From Pantoea rwandensis (GTDB lineage: Bacteria > Pseudomonadota > Gammaproteobacteria > Enterobacterales > Enterobacteriaceae), in assembly GCF_000759475.1 (NCBI RefSeq), contig NZ_CP009454.1, positions 62,001 to 126,000 of the forward strand: a stretch of 64,000 bases of DNA, given 5' to 3'. Positions 9,616 to 18,415 of this stretch are shown one piece after another. The first letter of the stretch is position 1; the number at the start of each line of letters is the position of its first letter. Below the pieces are notes generated by a model, which searched no databases, was not told where the DNA came from, and saw nothing but the letters and a program-made list of their open reading frames with translations. The position numbers were made by a program, and so were the translations under genes.

Positions 9616-10491
9616 CTAAGCCGGTTGCTGGCTGAACTGGCTGGCAAGGCACAATGCACCGCTTAAGGCATCCCCCTGCGGCGGGACAAGCTGCGCGGCA
9701 ATGTCAGCGGGTAACCAGGGCTGAATCGGCACCGCGAGTCCCCCCATCAGGGCCAATTTGCCGTGACTGCGCGCCAGCAAGGGCTGCACCATCTGCACGA
9801 TATCGGCAGCGGCCTGCTGCACCAGCGCAATACCATGAGGATCGCCCTGCTGCGCGGCGGTAAAGACCTCAGGCACCACACTGCCCCATTCGGCGGGTGT
9901 TGCCTGCTGTGACCAGAGTAACATCTGTTCCGGACTGTGTTGATGCAGCGCCATGATGCGTTCAGTCAGCGCCGAAGCAGGCACGATAGCTTCGTGCGCC
10001 AGCAGCGCTAAGCGGCGTGCCCGGCGCCCAAGGATGGCGCCTGAACCGGCATCTGACAGGGCAAAACCCCAGCCGCCCAGCAGGGTAAACTGCGCGCCGT
10101 CCCAGGCTGCGCCCTGACTGCCCGTCCCGACAATCAACACCGCGCCGGGTGCACCATCGTGCGCACCCGCACAGGCGATTTCGACATCGGTAAACAGATA
10201 ACGCGCCTGACAACGAGGCTGCCAGCTTTGCAGCCGGGAATGCACCGATGCCACATTGGCACCCGCTAAACCCGCCACCAGCAGGGTGCGGTCACGCGCA
10301 TCAGCAGCAAGCCCCGCTTGTTGAAATAGCGTGTCGATGACCGATTCAATGGCGTTGATGGCGGCATCATACTGCGACCAGACATTGGCGGGCCCGCCCG
10401 TCGCTTCTGCCAGCACGTGGCCAGCGTGATCCGTCAGGCGCCCGCGACAGTGCGTACCACCGCCATCAATACCCAGCAAAAGTGATTGCAC
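9616..10491 (-). CDS. BadF/BadG-type sugar kinase (N-acetylglucosamine kinase-like)
   Basis: This 291-residue ATPase is of the family that includes human and bacterial GlcNAc kinases. The N-terminal phosphate loop is GIDGGGTHCRGRLTD, a second ATP motif LIVGTGSQGAAWDG is near residue 120, and GGWGFALSDAGSGAILGRRA is the family's conserved adenosine/substrate segment. The start is GTG at 10491, because an excellent AGGAGG lies six bases upstream and the conserved domain begins at once; an open frame extends to 10569 with no support. It would phosphorylate the imported sugar in the cytoplasm. It is cotranscribed with the ROK gene and divergent from the oxidoreductase at 10759. Confidence 0.85.
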   Translation of the reverse strand: MQSLLLGIDGGGTHCRGRLTDHAGHVLAEATGGPANVWSQYDAAINAIESVIDTLFQQAGLAADARDRTLLVAGLAGANVASVHSRLQSWQPRCQARYLFTDVEIACAGAHDGAPGAVLIVGTGSQGAAWDGAQFTLLGGWGFALSDAGSGAILGRRARRLALLAHEAIVPASALTERIMALHQHSPEQMLLWSQQATPAEWGSVVPEVFTAAQQGDPHGIALVQQAAADIVQMVQPLLARSHGKLALMGGLAVPIQPWLPADIAAQLVPPQGDALSGALCLASQFSQQPA

Positions 10492-10758
10492 GCGCTTCCT
10501 CCTGCCTGCCACCAACGGCATGATGCTTATAGATGTGCGAAAGATAGGGGAAAAAAACTTAAATCGCAATCACAAATAAATACGCATTCCGTATAGTTAA
10601 TTAATATTCATTTAAAACATAAAGATAATAAAAAATTCCAATTTGGGATCGGCGTTACGGATTGACATTAGTTTTTCTGCCGTAATAAGTTAACGGTCAG
10701 ATTATCAGCAGCCTGATGGGTCGGGCAGCTAACCAGCAACGGGCTTCAGGGGTACAAC

Positions 10759-11919
10759 ATGAAAGTGGGCATTATTGGTCTGGGCTTTCGTCTTTCTCAT
10801 GTCGTGAAAGAGTTCAACAAAGCTGACGCAGAGTTCTCCGTGGTGGGTTACGTCGATCCGGCTCCCGCTGGCTTGCCGAATCTCCACACCTTCAGCATTG
10901 ATGCCGGGAAGGCGTTCGACAACGTGGATGCGCTACTCCAGCACGGTGGGTTCGATCTGCTGCTGGTCGGGTCACCCAACTTTATGCACCTTGAGCATAT
11001 TCGCCAGGGGCTGGCCGCCGGTTACACCGTGTTCACCGAGAAACCGGTGGTGATCAATGAAGAACAGACGATGGCGATGGCACAACTGGTGCAGCAATAT
11101 GGGCATGAGCGTATTCTGGTCGGCTTAGTTTTACGCTACTCACCGCTGTATCACGATCTCTTAAACGCGCGTGACGAACATCGCCTGGGCGAGATCACCT
11201 CAATCGAAGCCACGGAACACATCAAGCCTTACCATGGGGCCTTCTTCCAGCGCGACTGGCGACGTCTGGAAAAATACGCCGGACCTTACATTCTGGAAAA
11301 ATGCTGCCACGATATCGATCTCTATCAAGGATTAGTCGGTGAACGCCCGGTGCGCGTCGCCAGCTTTGGTGGGCGTAAAAACTTCACGCCGCAACATGCA
11401 CCCACCGGGGCTGTCACACCGCAATCTGAGGTGTATCACGTTAAACCCAGCGGCTGGTCAAGCACGGATGCGGTGTTTGATGGCGATGCCGACATCGTCG
11501 ACTACCAGACGGCGCTGATCGAATACGCCAATGGCGCAACGCTCGCCTTCCACGCCAACCTTAACGTGCCGGATGAATTTCGGCGTTTCTGCGTGATGGG
11601 CACCGATGGCATGGCTGAGGGTGACTTTGTGCGTAACTACTTCCGCGTGCACAACGCCCGCACCGGCGAGCGCGAAGTCGATACCACTTACAGCGGCAAT
11701 GCCTATGACGGTCACTATGGTGCCGATGCGTTGATGGCTGAAGAGATCGTCAAACACATTAAACAGGGAACGCCACTGAAAGTCTCCGTGGTGGATGCAC
11801 TGGAAGCGGGCCTGACCGCGATTAAAATCGATGAAGCACGAAAATCGAAAACCGTGGTGGATATGACAGACAGCTGGAAACAATTTGATGCCAGCCTGGG
11901 GAAAACCGCGACCGTTTAA
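10759..11919 (+). CDS. Gfo/Idh/MocA-family oxidoreductase
   Basis: This 386-residue NAD(P)-dependent sugar oxidoreductase has the Rossmann start MKVGIIGLGFRLSHVVKEF, the nucleotide-binding EKPVVINEEQ strand near residue 95, and a C-terminal alpha/beta domain with catalytic-type H and D residues in LEKCCHDIDLYQG. Members act on free or modified sugars at the C3 carbonyl/hydroxyl or on myo-inositol-like rings, sometimes as redox glycosidases. A ribosome-binding CAGGGG is correctly placed. It diverges from the kinase/repressor operon across a 267-bp AT-rich promoter region, and is followed by a strong terminator. The substrate is presumably the one imported and phosphorylated by the neighbouring gene products. 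Confidence 0.88.
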   Translation: MKVGIIGLGFRLSHVVKEFNKADAEFSVVGYVDPAPAGLPNLHTFSIDAGKAFDNVDALLQHGGFDLLLVGSPNFMHLEHIRQGLAAGYTVFTEKPVVINEEQTMAMAQLVQQYGHERILVGLVLRYSPLYHDLLNARDEHRLGEITSIEATEHIKPYHGAFFQRDWRRLEKYAGPYILEKCCHDIDLYQGLVGERPVRVASFGGRKNFTPQHAPTGAVTPQSEVYHVKPSGWSSTDAVFDGDADIVDYQTALIEYANGATLAFHANLNVPDEFRRFCVMGTDGMAEGDFVRNYFRVHNARTGEREVDTTYSGNAYDGHYGADALMAEEIVKHIKQGTPLKVSVVDALEAGLTAIKIDEARKSKTVVDMTDSWKQFDASLGKTATV

Positions 11920-11928
11920 GGTCAACCT

Positions 11929-11962
11929 CCCCGCGCAGGTCCCCCTTTGCGCGGGGCTTTTC
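11929..11962 (+). terminator. Rho-independent terminator after the oxidoreductase gene
   Basis: CCCCGCGCA at 11929-11937 pairs perfectly with TGCGCGGGG at 11948-11956, followed by CTTTTC. It lies 10 bp behind the stop codon. Confidence 0.85.
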
Positions 11963-11989
11963 ATGGCAGTGCAGAGTGGTGACATCATT

Positions 11990-12012
11990 AACCGGCTCGC
12001 GAGCCGGTTTTT
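11990..12012 (+). terminator. Second hairpin terminator, perfect palindrome
   Basis: AACCGGCTCGCGAGCCGGTT (11990-12009) is a perfect 20-bp palindrome ending in TTTTTG on the plus strand. It sits between converging genes. The minus strand has only two T after the stem, so it mainly backs up the terminator at 11929. Confidence 0.65.
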
Positions 12013-12020
12013 GTTGGCGC

Positions 12021-13259
12021 TTATCCTGCGTGTTCGTTCTCCAGCTTCTGCCGTTTGCGCAGATGCGGGAAAATCGTCATCCAGACCGCCACCACCACCA
12101 GCGTGCCGATACCGCCAAGCGCTGCGGCAGGCACCGCCCCCATCCACGCTGCCAGCATGCCTGACTCAAACTCACCAAGCTGATTTGAGGTGTTAATAAA
12201 GATGGCGTTGACCGCATTCACGCGACCGCGCATGTCATCCGGCGTATCCAGCTGCACCAGCGCGCCGCGAATCACCATGCTCACCATATCGAACCCGCCC
12301 AGCGCGGCCAGCGCCAGCAGAGACAGCCATAATTGCGTGGAGAGCGCGAACACCAGCGTAGCCACACCAAAGCCCGCGACAGAACCAAACATAATCATGC
12401 CGACGTGCTTTTCCAGCTTGTGGCGACTCAGCCACACGCCAACAATGAGCGCCCCCACAGAAGGCGCTCCACGCAGCATGCCTAATCCCCAGGGGCCGGT
12501 ATGCAGAATATCCTGCGCGAAGATCGGCAACAGCGCGGTGGCGCCCCCCAGTAGCACGGCGAACAGATCGAGAGAGATCACACCCAGCACATCTTTGCGC
12601 TCACGAATAAAACGCACGCCCGCAAACATGGTCGTAAGATTCATCGGCATACGCGTTTGAGGTGGACGTTCATAGCGGAGGCGGCTGACCAACACCAGCG
12701 AGAAGAGATAAAACAGGGCTGAAACGCCGTAAACCACCTCGGGGCCAGCCACATACAGCAGACCCCCTAAGGTTGGGCCGACAATCACCGCAGCCTGACC
12801 GCCTACTGAACTCGCCGCCATGGCACGCGCGAGAATCGGTGGAGGAACCAGCGCAGGGAGCATAGAGGTGATCGACGGCCACTCCAGCGCTTTAGCAACC
12901 GAGATCAGAAACACCAGTCCCCAAATTTCAATTTTATCCGCCCAGTGCATCAGCGTCAGTGCCACCAGGCCAAGCAGGGCTAGCCATTCAATCAATTGCC
13001 CGACCAGCACAATGCGGCGGCGATCAAACTGGTCGGCGAGATGGCCGGCCGGCAGAGCCAGTAACACCGAAGGCAGGAACTGCATCAGGCCAATCATCCC
13101 TAACGCCATCGCGCTGTGGGTAAGGGCGTAGATTTGCCAGCTCACCGCCACGGAGAACATCTGGAAACCAAACGATGAACAGGTGCGTGCCAACCAGAAG
13201 GCGACAAACGACCTGTGCCGCAACAGAGAGTCTTCTGCTGCGGATAACGGTGAAGCCAT
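12021..13259 (-). CDS. MFS exporter of the EntS-like group (MFS_3)
   Basis: This 412-residue protein has 12 predicted membrane segments and starts MASPLSAAEDSLLRHRSFVAFW. The loop motif GHLADQFDRRRIVLVGQ between segments 2 and 3 is the MFS signature. The overall pattern (FWLARTCSSFGFQMFSVAVSW, QAAVIVGPTLGGLLY, DDMRGRVNAVN) is that of the EntS/MFS_3 group, whose best-known member exports enterobactin. A 13-of-19 match to the Fur consensus lies about 70 bp upstream, which supports iron-repressed siderophore or metal-complex export. No siderophore synthesis gene is in the window, so the substrate remains open. Confidence 0.82.
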   Translation of the reverse strand: MASPLSAAEDSLLRHRSFVAFWLARTCSSFGFQMFSVAVSWQIYALTHSAMALGMIGLMQFLPSVLLALPAGHLADQFDRRRIVLVGQLIEWLALLGLVALTLMHWADKIEIWGLVFLISVAKALEWPSITSMLPALVPPPILARAMAASSVGGQAAVIVGPTLGGLLYVAGPEVVYGVSALFYLFSLVLVSRLRYERPPQTRMPMNLTTMFAGVRFIRERKDVLGVISLDLFAVLLGGATALLPIFAQDILHTGPWGLGMLRGAPSVGALIVGVWLSRHKLEKHVGMIMFGSVAGFGVATLVFALSTQLWLSLLALAALGGFDMVSMVIRGALVQLDTPDDMRGRVNAVNAIFINTSNQLGEFESGMLAAWMGAVPAAALGGIGTLVVVAVWMTIFPHLRKRQKLENEHAG

Positions 13260-13676
13260 ATTTTATCCCATCCTAAATCATCATCCGGCCAGCATCATTG
13301 CACCAGCCTGGTGAAAAGCCGTTTACCGACTCTCATTATCATTTTGCGGTCACAGAGTGCGACATCTGACGCTGGCAAGCAATGGCTAGCCGTGCGCTTT
13401 AAAAACAGTTGCTTATCTAAAATTTAACTAAGCATAGAGTTCTGAATATTAGCAGACTGATTGTTTTCAACTGAAAATATCTGAATCATTCCAGAAATTC
13501 CAATAACTCAATATTAAATACATCTTTTAACCGCCATATCTCTCTATCAGAGACAGCTAAAAAAGGTGACCTTAACAAACAATTCGATCTATATTGGAAG
13601 CGTAAAGATCACAGCAACCTTGCCGTCCTTATAATAATTAAGACGTTCCAGTTAATTAATTTATTCATAGAGATAA
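13260..13676. promoter_or_regulatory. AT-rich divergent intergenic region
   Basis: This 417-bp stretch between the exporter (minus) and the EAL-like gene (plus) is strongly AT-rich from about 13420 to 13670, unlike the GC-rich genes around it. It contains the Fur-like site at 13328-13346 and a small CTCT/AGAG hairpin near 13543-13553. No gene or RNA was recognised. AT-rich promoter regions of this kind are common H-NS targets, which is an inference. Confidence 0.4.
13328..13346 (-). promoter_or_regulatory. Candidate Fur box upstream of EntS-like exporter
   Basis: On the minus strand CAAAATGATAATGAGAGTC matches 13 of 19 positions of the Fur consensus GATAATGATAATCATTATC, including nine consecutive bases. 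It lies 69-87 bp before the exporter start codon. Confidence 0.5.
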
Positions 13677-14276
13677 ATGGAAAACAGTTCATACAATCCT
13701 TATGTTACTGAGCGTATCCGTCGCCTCGACGGCGCACTGATGGGCGCGTGTTATTCAGCCCCCTTTATGCATTGTGAACAGGAAAGCACAGCGTTACTTA
13801 ACGGAAGCAACATAATTTCACTGCACAATCAGTTGCCCGATACGCCCGAGCGAATAATTATCCCTTTAGTGGGAAATAGTCTTGCGCGCTTTTTACAGGC
13901 GCCGGAAAATTATCCCAGCCTGCAATTGAAAAATGTGTCCCTTGCCATCAATTATGCCAGTTTAGTTAAGGATGAAGCGGCATTGCGAGAGGCCGCTCAG
14001 CATCACGCATTCTGGCTTTATGATTTGGCTCCGCCAGGAACATGCTGGAAGAATATTGCGTCTTTCCCCTTTAGGGGAATTGTTCTGAACGATAATTTCT
14101 TCAATGATAATTATCTCAAGTTCAGCTTTCCCTTTTTGCTCGGCTCTTGTCGGGAAAGAGAAGCAGAGGTGATATTACGTACTCCGCAATTAGCTCTGCC
14201 GTTGTCTGTCTATGAAGACCTGCAACTTTCTGGCTGGCAGGAACAACGCACCAGCAGCACCCTGTTTGAAGTGTAA
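13677..14276 (+). CDS. Degenerate EAL-like domain protein (YdiV-type), function unknown
   Basis: This 199-residue soluble protein has no signal peptide or membrane segment. The middle and C-terminal parts follow the order of strands and helices of EAL domains. SLAINYASLV recalls the second EAL strand, FWLYDLAPPGTCWKNIASFP sits where DDFGTGYSSLxxLxxFP is expected, and FRGIVLNDNFFNDN where VKIDRSFI is expected. The catalytic E-x-L, the DD pair and the metal ligands are absent, so it cannot be a cyclic-di-GMP phosphodiesterase. E. coli YdiV is a similarly short, degenerate EAL protein that binds FlhDC. Assignment is by eye and needs a profile search. The DNA is more AT-rich than its neighbours. 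Confidence 0.6.
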   Translation: MENSSYNPYVTERIRRLDGALMGACYSAPFMHCEQESTALLNGSNIISLHNQLPDTPERIIIPLVGNSLARFLQAPENYPSLQLKNVSLAINYASLVKDEAALREAAQHHAFWLYDLAPPGTCWKNIASFPFRGIVLNDNFFNDNYLKFSFPFLLGSCREREAEVILRTPQLALPLSVYEDLQLSGWQEQRTSSTLFEV

Positions 14277-14304
14277 ACGCTTACACAAAGTTCCGTCCCT
14301 TGCC

Positions 14305-14332
14305 GTTATGTCCCGATCTCTTCGGGCATAAC
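14305..14332. other. Hairpin downstream of the EAL-like gene
   Basis: GTTATG-T-CCCGA and TCGGG-CATAAC form an 11-bp stem with one bulged T and a 5-base loop. No T-run follows, so it may be a weak terminator, a processing site or a leader structure for gcd. Confidence 0.4.
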
Positions 14333-14559
14333 GCTAGAATATCCTCATAAAATGTCGCACTACTACCATTCCACAAGCGCAAAGCACTAAAAAAATCAAA
14401 CCCGTTAACGTTTTTAAGATAAAATTTAACGCAAAGGGATCATCTGGCGTAACGGAAGCGCTGCGATCGAACATGTTAAGTCACTTCGTACTCTATGTCG
14501 GGAAACAACCCAATGCGTTGTTTCCTTTTAAGTTTATGGCAAAGAAAGAGGTTAATATT

Positions 14560-16950
14560 ATGGGGAAAGCTTCCTCATCTTTTGGCGTGATTCGCTTTTT
14601 GACAGTGCTGTTCGCACTGCTCACGGGCGCATTTATGCTGGTAGGCGGTGTATGGCTAGCCGCAATTGGTGGTTCCTGGTACTACGTTATTGGCGGTGTG
14701 ATTATGTTGATCACCGCTATCCTGCTGTGGCGTCGTAGCGGCGCAGCGATCATGCTGTATGCACTGTTGCTGTTGGCAACGCTGGTGTGGGGTGTTTGGG
14801 AAGTCGGTTTCGACTTCTGGGCGCTGGCACCACGTACCGATGTGCTGGTGATCTTCGGCATCTGGTTGATTCTGCCGTTTGTATATCGCGGTCTGAATCA
14901 CGCAGGTAAAGGCGCACTGGGTCTGATGGCCGTTGCGCTGATTGCCAGCGTGCTGGTGCTGGCGTGGGCAGTGTTCCACGATCCACAAGAGCTGAACGGT
15001 GAAATTCCTGCTGCGGCAGATAATGCCCCGCAAGCGCAGCCGCTAAGCAACATCAAGGATGCTGACTGGCCTGCTTATGCCCGCGATCAGCAAGGCACGC
15101 GCTTCTCTCCACTGAAGCAAATCAACACCGGTAATGTGAAAGAGTTGCAGGTTGCCTGGCAGTTCCAGACGGGCGATCTGAAAACCCCGAACGACCCAGG
15201 TGAAATCACCGACGAAGTGACGCCGATTAAAATCCGCGACACCTTGTATCTCTGCTCGCCGCACCAGATTCTGTTTGCGCTGGATGCGAAAACCGGCAAG
15301 CAGAAGTGGAAGTTTGATCCGGGCCTCAAACCGAATCCAACCTTCCAGCACGTGACATGCCGTGGTGTTTCGTATCATGAAATGCCTGCTGCTGCCGATG
15401 CATCTAATACCCAACCTGCGCTGTGCTCGCGCCGTATTTACCTGCCGGTAAACGATGGTCGCCTGTTCGCGCTGGATGCGGAAACGGGTGAACGTTGTGC
15501 CGCGTTTGGTAACAACGGTGAGCTGGATCTGCAGCACAAACAGCCCGTACTGACCCCAGGCCAGTATGAGCCGACTTCACCACCGATCATCACGGATACC
15601 ACTATCGTGATCGCGGGTGCCGTCACCGATAACTACTCAACCCGTGAACCGTCTGGCGCCATTCGTGGCTTTGACGTCAACACCGGTAAACTGCTGTGGG
15701 TGTTCGATCCGGGCGCGAAAGATCCTAACGCGATTCCAGATGATGAACACACCTTCACCATGAACTCGCCGAACTCCTGGGCACCGGCGGTCTACGATCC
15801 AAAACTGGATACCGTATTCCTGCCAATGGGCGTGACCACACCAGACATCTGGGGCGGTAACCGCACGCCTGACCAGGAACGTTTCGCAAGCAGCGTGCTG
15901 GCCCTGAACGCCACCACCGGTAAGCTGGTGTGGTCGTATCAGACCGTGCATCACGATCTGTGGGATATGGACCTGCCGTCACAACCGACGCTGGCCGATA
16001 TCACTGACAAAGATGGCAACACCGTTCCGGTGATTTATGCCCCGGCCAAAACCGGTAACATCTTTGTATTGGATCGCCGTACTGGTAAGCCAGTTGTCCC
16101 CGCGCCGGAAACCCCAGTGCCTCAGGGCGCTGCGAAAGGTGATCACGTATCCCCTACTCAGCCGTACTCCGAACTGACCTTCCGTCCGAAGAACAACCTG
16201 ACGGACAAGGACATGTGGGGCGCAACCATGTTCGACCAGCTGGTGTGCCGCGTGATCTTCAAGCGTCTGCGCTACGAAGGTCCGTTCACCCCGCCGTCTG
16301 AGCAAGGTACGCTGGTGTTCCCTGGTAACCTCGGTATGTTCGAATGGGGCGGTATCGCGGTAGATCCACATCGTCAGATCGCGATTGCTAACCCAATGGC
16401 GCTGCCGTTTGTCTCTAAACTGGTGCCACGCGGTCCGGGTAACCCGATCGAGCCACCAGCCGATGACAAAGGTGGTTCAGGTACCGAAACCGGTATCCAG
16501 CCGCAGTACGGTGTTCCGTACGGCGTGGAACTGAATCCGTTCCTGTCTCCGTTGGGTCTGCCATGTAAACAACCGGCATGGGGCTATGTCTCAGCGGTTG
16601 ACCTGAAAACCAACGAAACCGTGTGGAAAAAACGTATCGGTACCGTTCGCGACAGCGCGCCGGTTCCGGTACCGTTCAAAATGGGTATGCCAATGCTGGG
16701 CGGCCCAATTACCACTGCTGGTAACGTGTTCTTCATTGGTGCGACGGCGGATAACTACCTGCGCGCATTCGACACCAACACCGGGGAAATGCTGTGGCAG
16801 GCACGTCTGCCAGCCGGTGGCCAGGCAACACCGATGACCTATGAAGTGGATGGCAAGCAGTACGTTGTCATTGCTGCGGGTGGTCATGGTTCGTTTGGCA
16901 CCAAGCTGGGCGACTACGTCATTGCCTACGCACTGCCAGATGCTAAATAA
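14560..16950 (+). CDS. gcd: Membrane-bound PQQ-dependent glucose dehydrogenase
   Basis: This 796-residue enzyme, the same length as E. coli Gcd, oxidizes glucose to glucono-1,5-lactone in the periplasm and passes electrons to ubiquinone. The first ~150 residues hold five membrane segments (GGSWYYVIGGVIMLITAILL, VWGVWEVGFDFWALAPRTD). The rest is the eight-bladed PQQ propeller, beginning DADWPAYARDQQGTRFSPLK and including NSPNSWAPAVYD, PMGVTTPDIWGGNRTPDQER and YQTVHHDLWDMDLPSQPTLA. An upstream in-frame ATG at 14473 is rejected: ATG at 14560 has an AAAGAGG eight bases before it and gives the family length. PQQ synthesis genes are not in the window. The gluconate dehydrogenase operon at 31618-35470 would act next. 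Confidence 0.97.
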   Translation: MGKASSSFGVIRFLTVLFALLTGAFMLVGGVWLAAIGGSWYYVIGGVIMLITAILLWRRSGAAIMLYALLLLATLVWGVWEVGFDFWALAPRTDVLVIFGIWLILPFVYRGLNHAGKGALGLMAVALIASVLVLAWAVFHDPQELNGEIPAAADNAPQAQPLSNIKDADWPAYARDQQGTRFSPLKQINTGNVKELQVAWQFQTGDLKTPNDPGEITDEVTPIKIRDTLYLCSPHQILFALDAKTGKQKWKFDPGLKPNPTFQHVTCRGVSYHEMPAAADASNTQPALCSRRIYLPVNDGRLFALDAETGERCAAFGNNGELDLQHKQPVLTPGQYEPTSPPIITDTTIVIAGAVTDNYSTREPSGAIRGFDVNTGKLLWVFDPGAKDPNAIPDDEHTFTMNSPNSWAPAVYDPKLDTVFLPMGVTTPDIWGGNRTPDQERFASSVLALNATTGKLVWSYQTVHHDLWDMDLPSQPTLADITDKDGNTVPVIYAPAKTGNIFVLDRRTGKPVVPAPETPVPQGAAKGDHVSPTQPYSELTFRPKNNLTDKDMWGATMFDQLVCRVIFKRLRYEGPFTPPSEQGTLVFPGNLGMFEWGGIAVDPHRQIAIANPMALPFVSKLVPRGPGNPIEPPADDKGGSGTETGIQPQYGVPYGVELNPFLSPLGLPCKQPAWGYVSAVDLKTNETVWKKRIGTVRDSAPVPVPFKMGMPMLGGPITTAGNVFFIGATADNYLRAFDTNTGEMLWQARLPAGGQATPMTYEVDGKQYVVIAAGGHGSFGTKLGDYVIAYALPDAK

Positions 16951-16970
16951 GTTTCTGGTTTGATGTGATA

Positions 16971-16997
16971 AAGGCGGGCTGCAAAGCCCGCCTTTTT
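16971..16997 (+). terminator. Rho-independent terminator of gcd
   Basis: AGGCGGGCT and AGCCCGCCT form a 9-bp stem with a 4-base loop, followed by a run of five T. It lies 21 bp after the gcd stop codon. Confidence 0.9.
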
Positions 16998-17092
16998 ATT
17001 GTCTTACGGCCTGCATCTCCAGCCGCAACCCAGCCTAAGGCGTGTCCAGAAAGACGTTTTATAAGCTGTTCAAAACGCAGTGCCTTGCGCCG

Positions 17093-18304
17093 CTACCGCT
17101 TTTTTAACACTCGCGCATTTAACAGCGCGCACAGCGCCATGATCACACAGGTCGCCAGAAATACCGGGCGCATACCGAAAGCACCGCCGACAAACCCGCC
17201 AAATAAGGGACCTGAGACCTGGCCGACGTATTGTGCCGAGGTCGAATAACCCAGCATTTTCCCCACCTGCCCCTGCGGCACATTGTGGCGAATCAGCGCC
17301 GTCACGCACGGCATCAAACCACCCAGCGCCATGCCCATCAGAAAACGCAGCACCACCAGTTGCCAGGCTTGGGTGATAAATGCCTGTGGGATCAACAACA
17401 GGGCACAAACAACCAGGCCGTAAACCAGCACACGCCCATGCCCTACCCGATCCGCCAGGCGTCCTAAACGCGGGGCCGAGAGAATACTGCCCAGCGCAGC
17501 CGCCGCCATCACCACGCCAGCCGTCACCGTGATCGCATGATCGCCCTGCACGAATTGACCGATATACAGCGTGATAATCGGTTCAATCGACATATTAGCG
17601 AAAATCAGCAACATACCGGACAGCCACATCAATCGCACCAGCGGCAGATTGACCGGTGTTTCGCTCTCATTGTGGGTTTGCGCCACTTTTTTACCCGGCT
17701 TACGCGGTGCTTCTTTTAATAAAAAAGTCGTAGCAAGGAAGGCGAGGAAAATCACGGCACCAGTCAGCCAGAAAGTGTGGCGAATCCCTATCAGCGGTGG
17801 CAATACCCCGCCCAGCAGTGGCCCCACCACGTTGCCCGCCATAATGCCGGAGGACAACACACCCAGCGCCCAACCCGTCTGCTCTTTTGGTGTTTGCGCC
17901 GCGACCATGATAGTTGAACCTGATGCGTAGCCCCCCAACAATCCCGCCAGCAAACGCAAAGCAACCAGTTGCCACGGCGCCGTCGCCATACCAATCAGCG
18001 ACATGGCAATCGCCATCCCGAGGCTGGCACGGATCAACATCAGTTTGCGGCCATAGCGATCCGCCAGTTTGCCCCACAACGGCGCGGTTAACGCGGCGCT
18101 GAGGAAAGTGGCGCCATACGCAGCACCCGACCAGCGCGCAATCGCGGCAGGTTCCTGCACGCCAAGTTGCTGCACATAAAGTGGCAGAAATGGCAGCAGC
18201 AACGTCATCGCCACAATGGTGCTGAACGAACCCAGCACGCAGACAAACAAATTACGCTTCCAGTGTTGCTGCTCAGGCGCTAACACGGTTGATGATTGCG
18301 ACAT
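17093..18304 (-). CDS. MFS multidrug efflux transporter, MdtG-like
   Basis: This 403-residue protein has 12 membrane segments. The N-terminal part WKRNLFVCVLGSF, PFLPLYVQQLGV, PLWGKLADRYGRKLMLIRAS (MFS signature) and LRLLAGLLGGYASGS match the DHA1 drug:H+ antiporter group and, from memory, E. coli MdtG (YceE) most closely. A second signature-like loop RLGRLADRVGHGRVLVYGLV opens the second half. A LysR gene lies 111 bp upstream on the same strand and may control it. The substrate is not known. Confidence 0.82.
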   Translation of the reverse strand: MSQSSTVLAPEQQHWKRNLFVCVLGSFSTIVAMTLLLPFLPLYVQQLGVQEPAAIARWSGAAYGATFLSAALTAPLWGKLADRYGRKLMLIRASLGMAIAMSLIGMATAPWQLVALRLLAGLLGGYASGSTIMVAAQTPKEQTGWALGVLSSGIMAGNVVGPLLGGVLPPLIGIRHTFWLTGAVIFLAFLATTFLLKEAPRKPGKKVAQTHNESETPVNLPLVRLMWLSGMLLIFANMSIEPIITLYIGQFVQGDHAITVTAGVVMAAAALGSILSAPRLGRLADRVGHGRVLVYGLVVCALLLIPQAFITQAWQLVVLRFLMGMALGGLMPCVTALIRHNVPQGQVGKMLGYSTSAQYVGQVSGPLFGGFVGGAFGMRPVFLATCVIMALCALLNARVLKKR

Positions 18305-18415
18305 AGTGATTCCCTGTTTTTTGTTTTTTTAGCAGGCTAACAGGGGATCACCACATAAAACAGAGCGAGAGGGATATTTGCCAACCAGCGCAGTATTGTT
18401 GCCAGTAAACAACAA

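Noticed and set aside
14473..14559. 29-residue N-terminal extension of Gcd
   Set aside because: ATG at 14560 has a correctly spaced AAAGAGG and gives 796 residues, the E. coli length.
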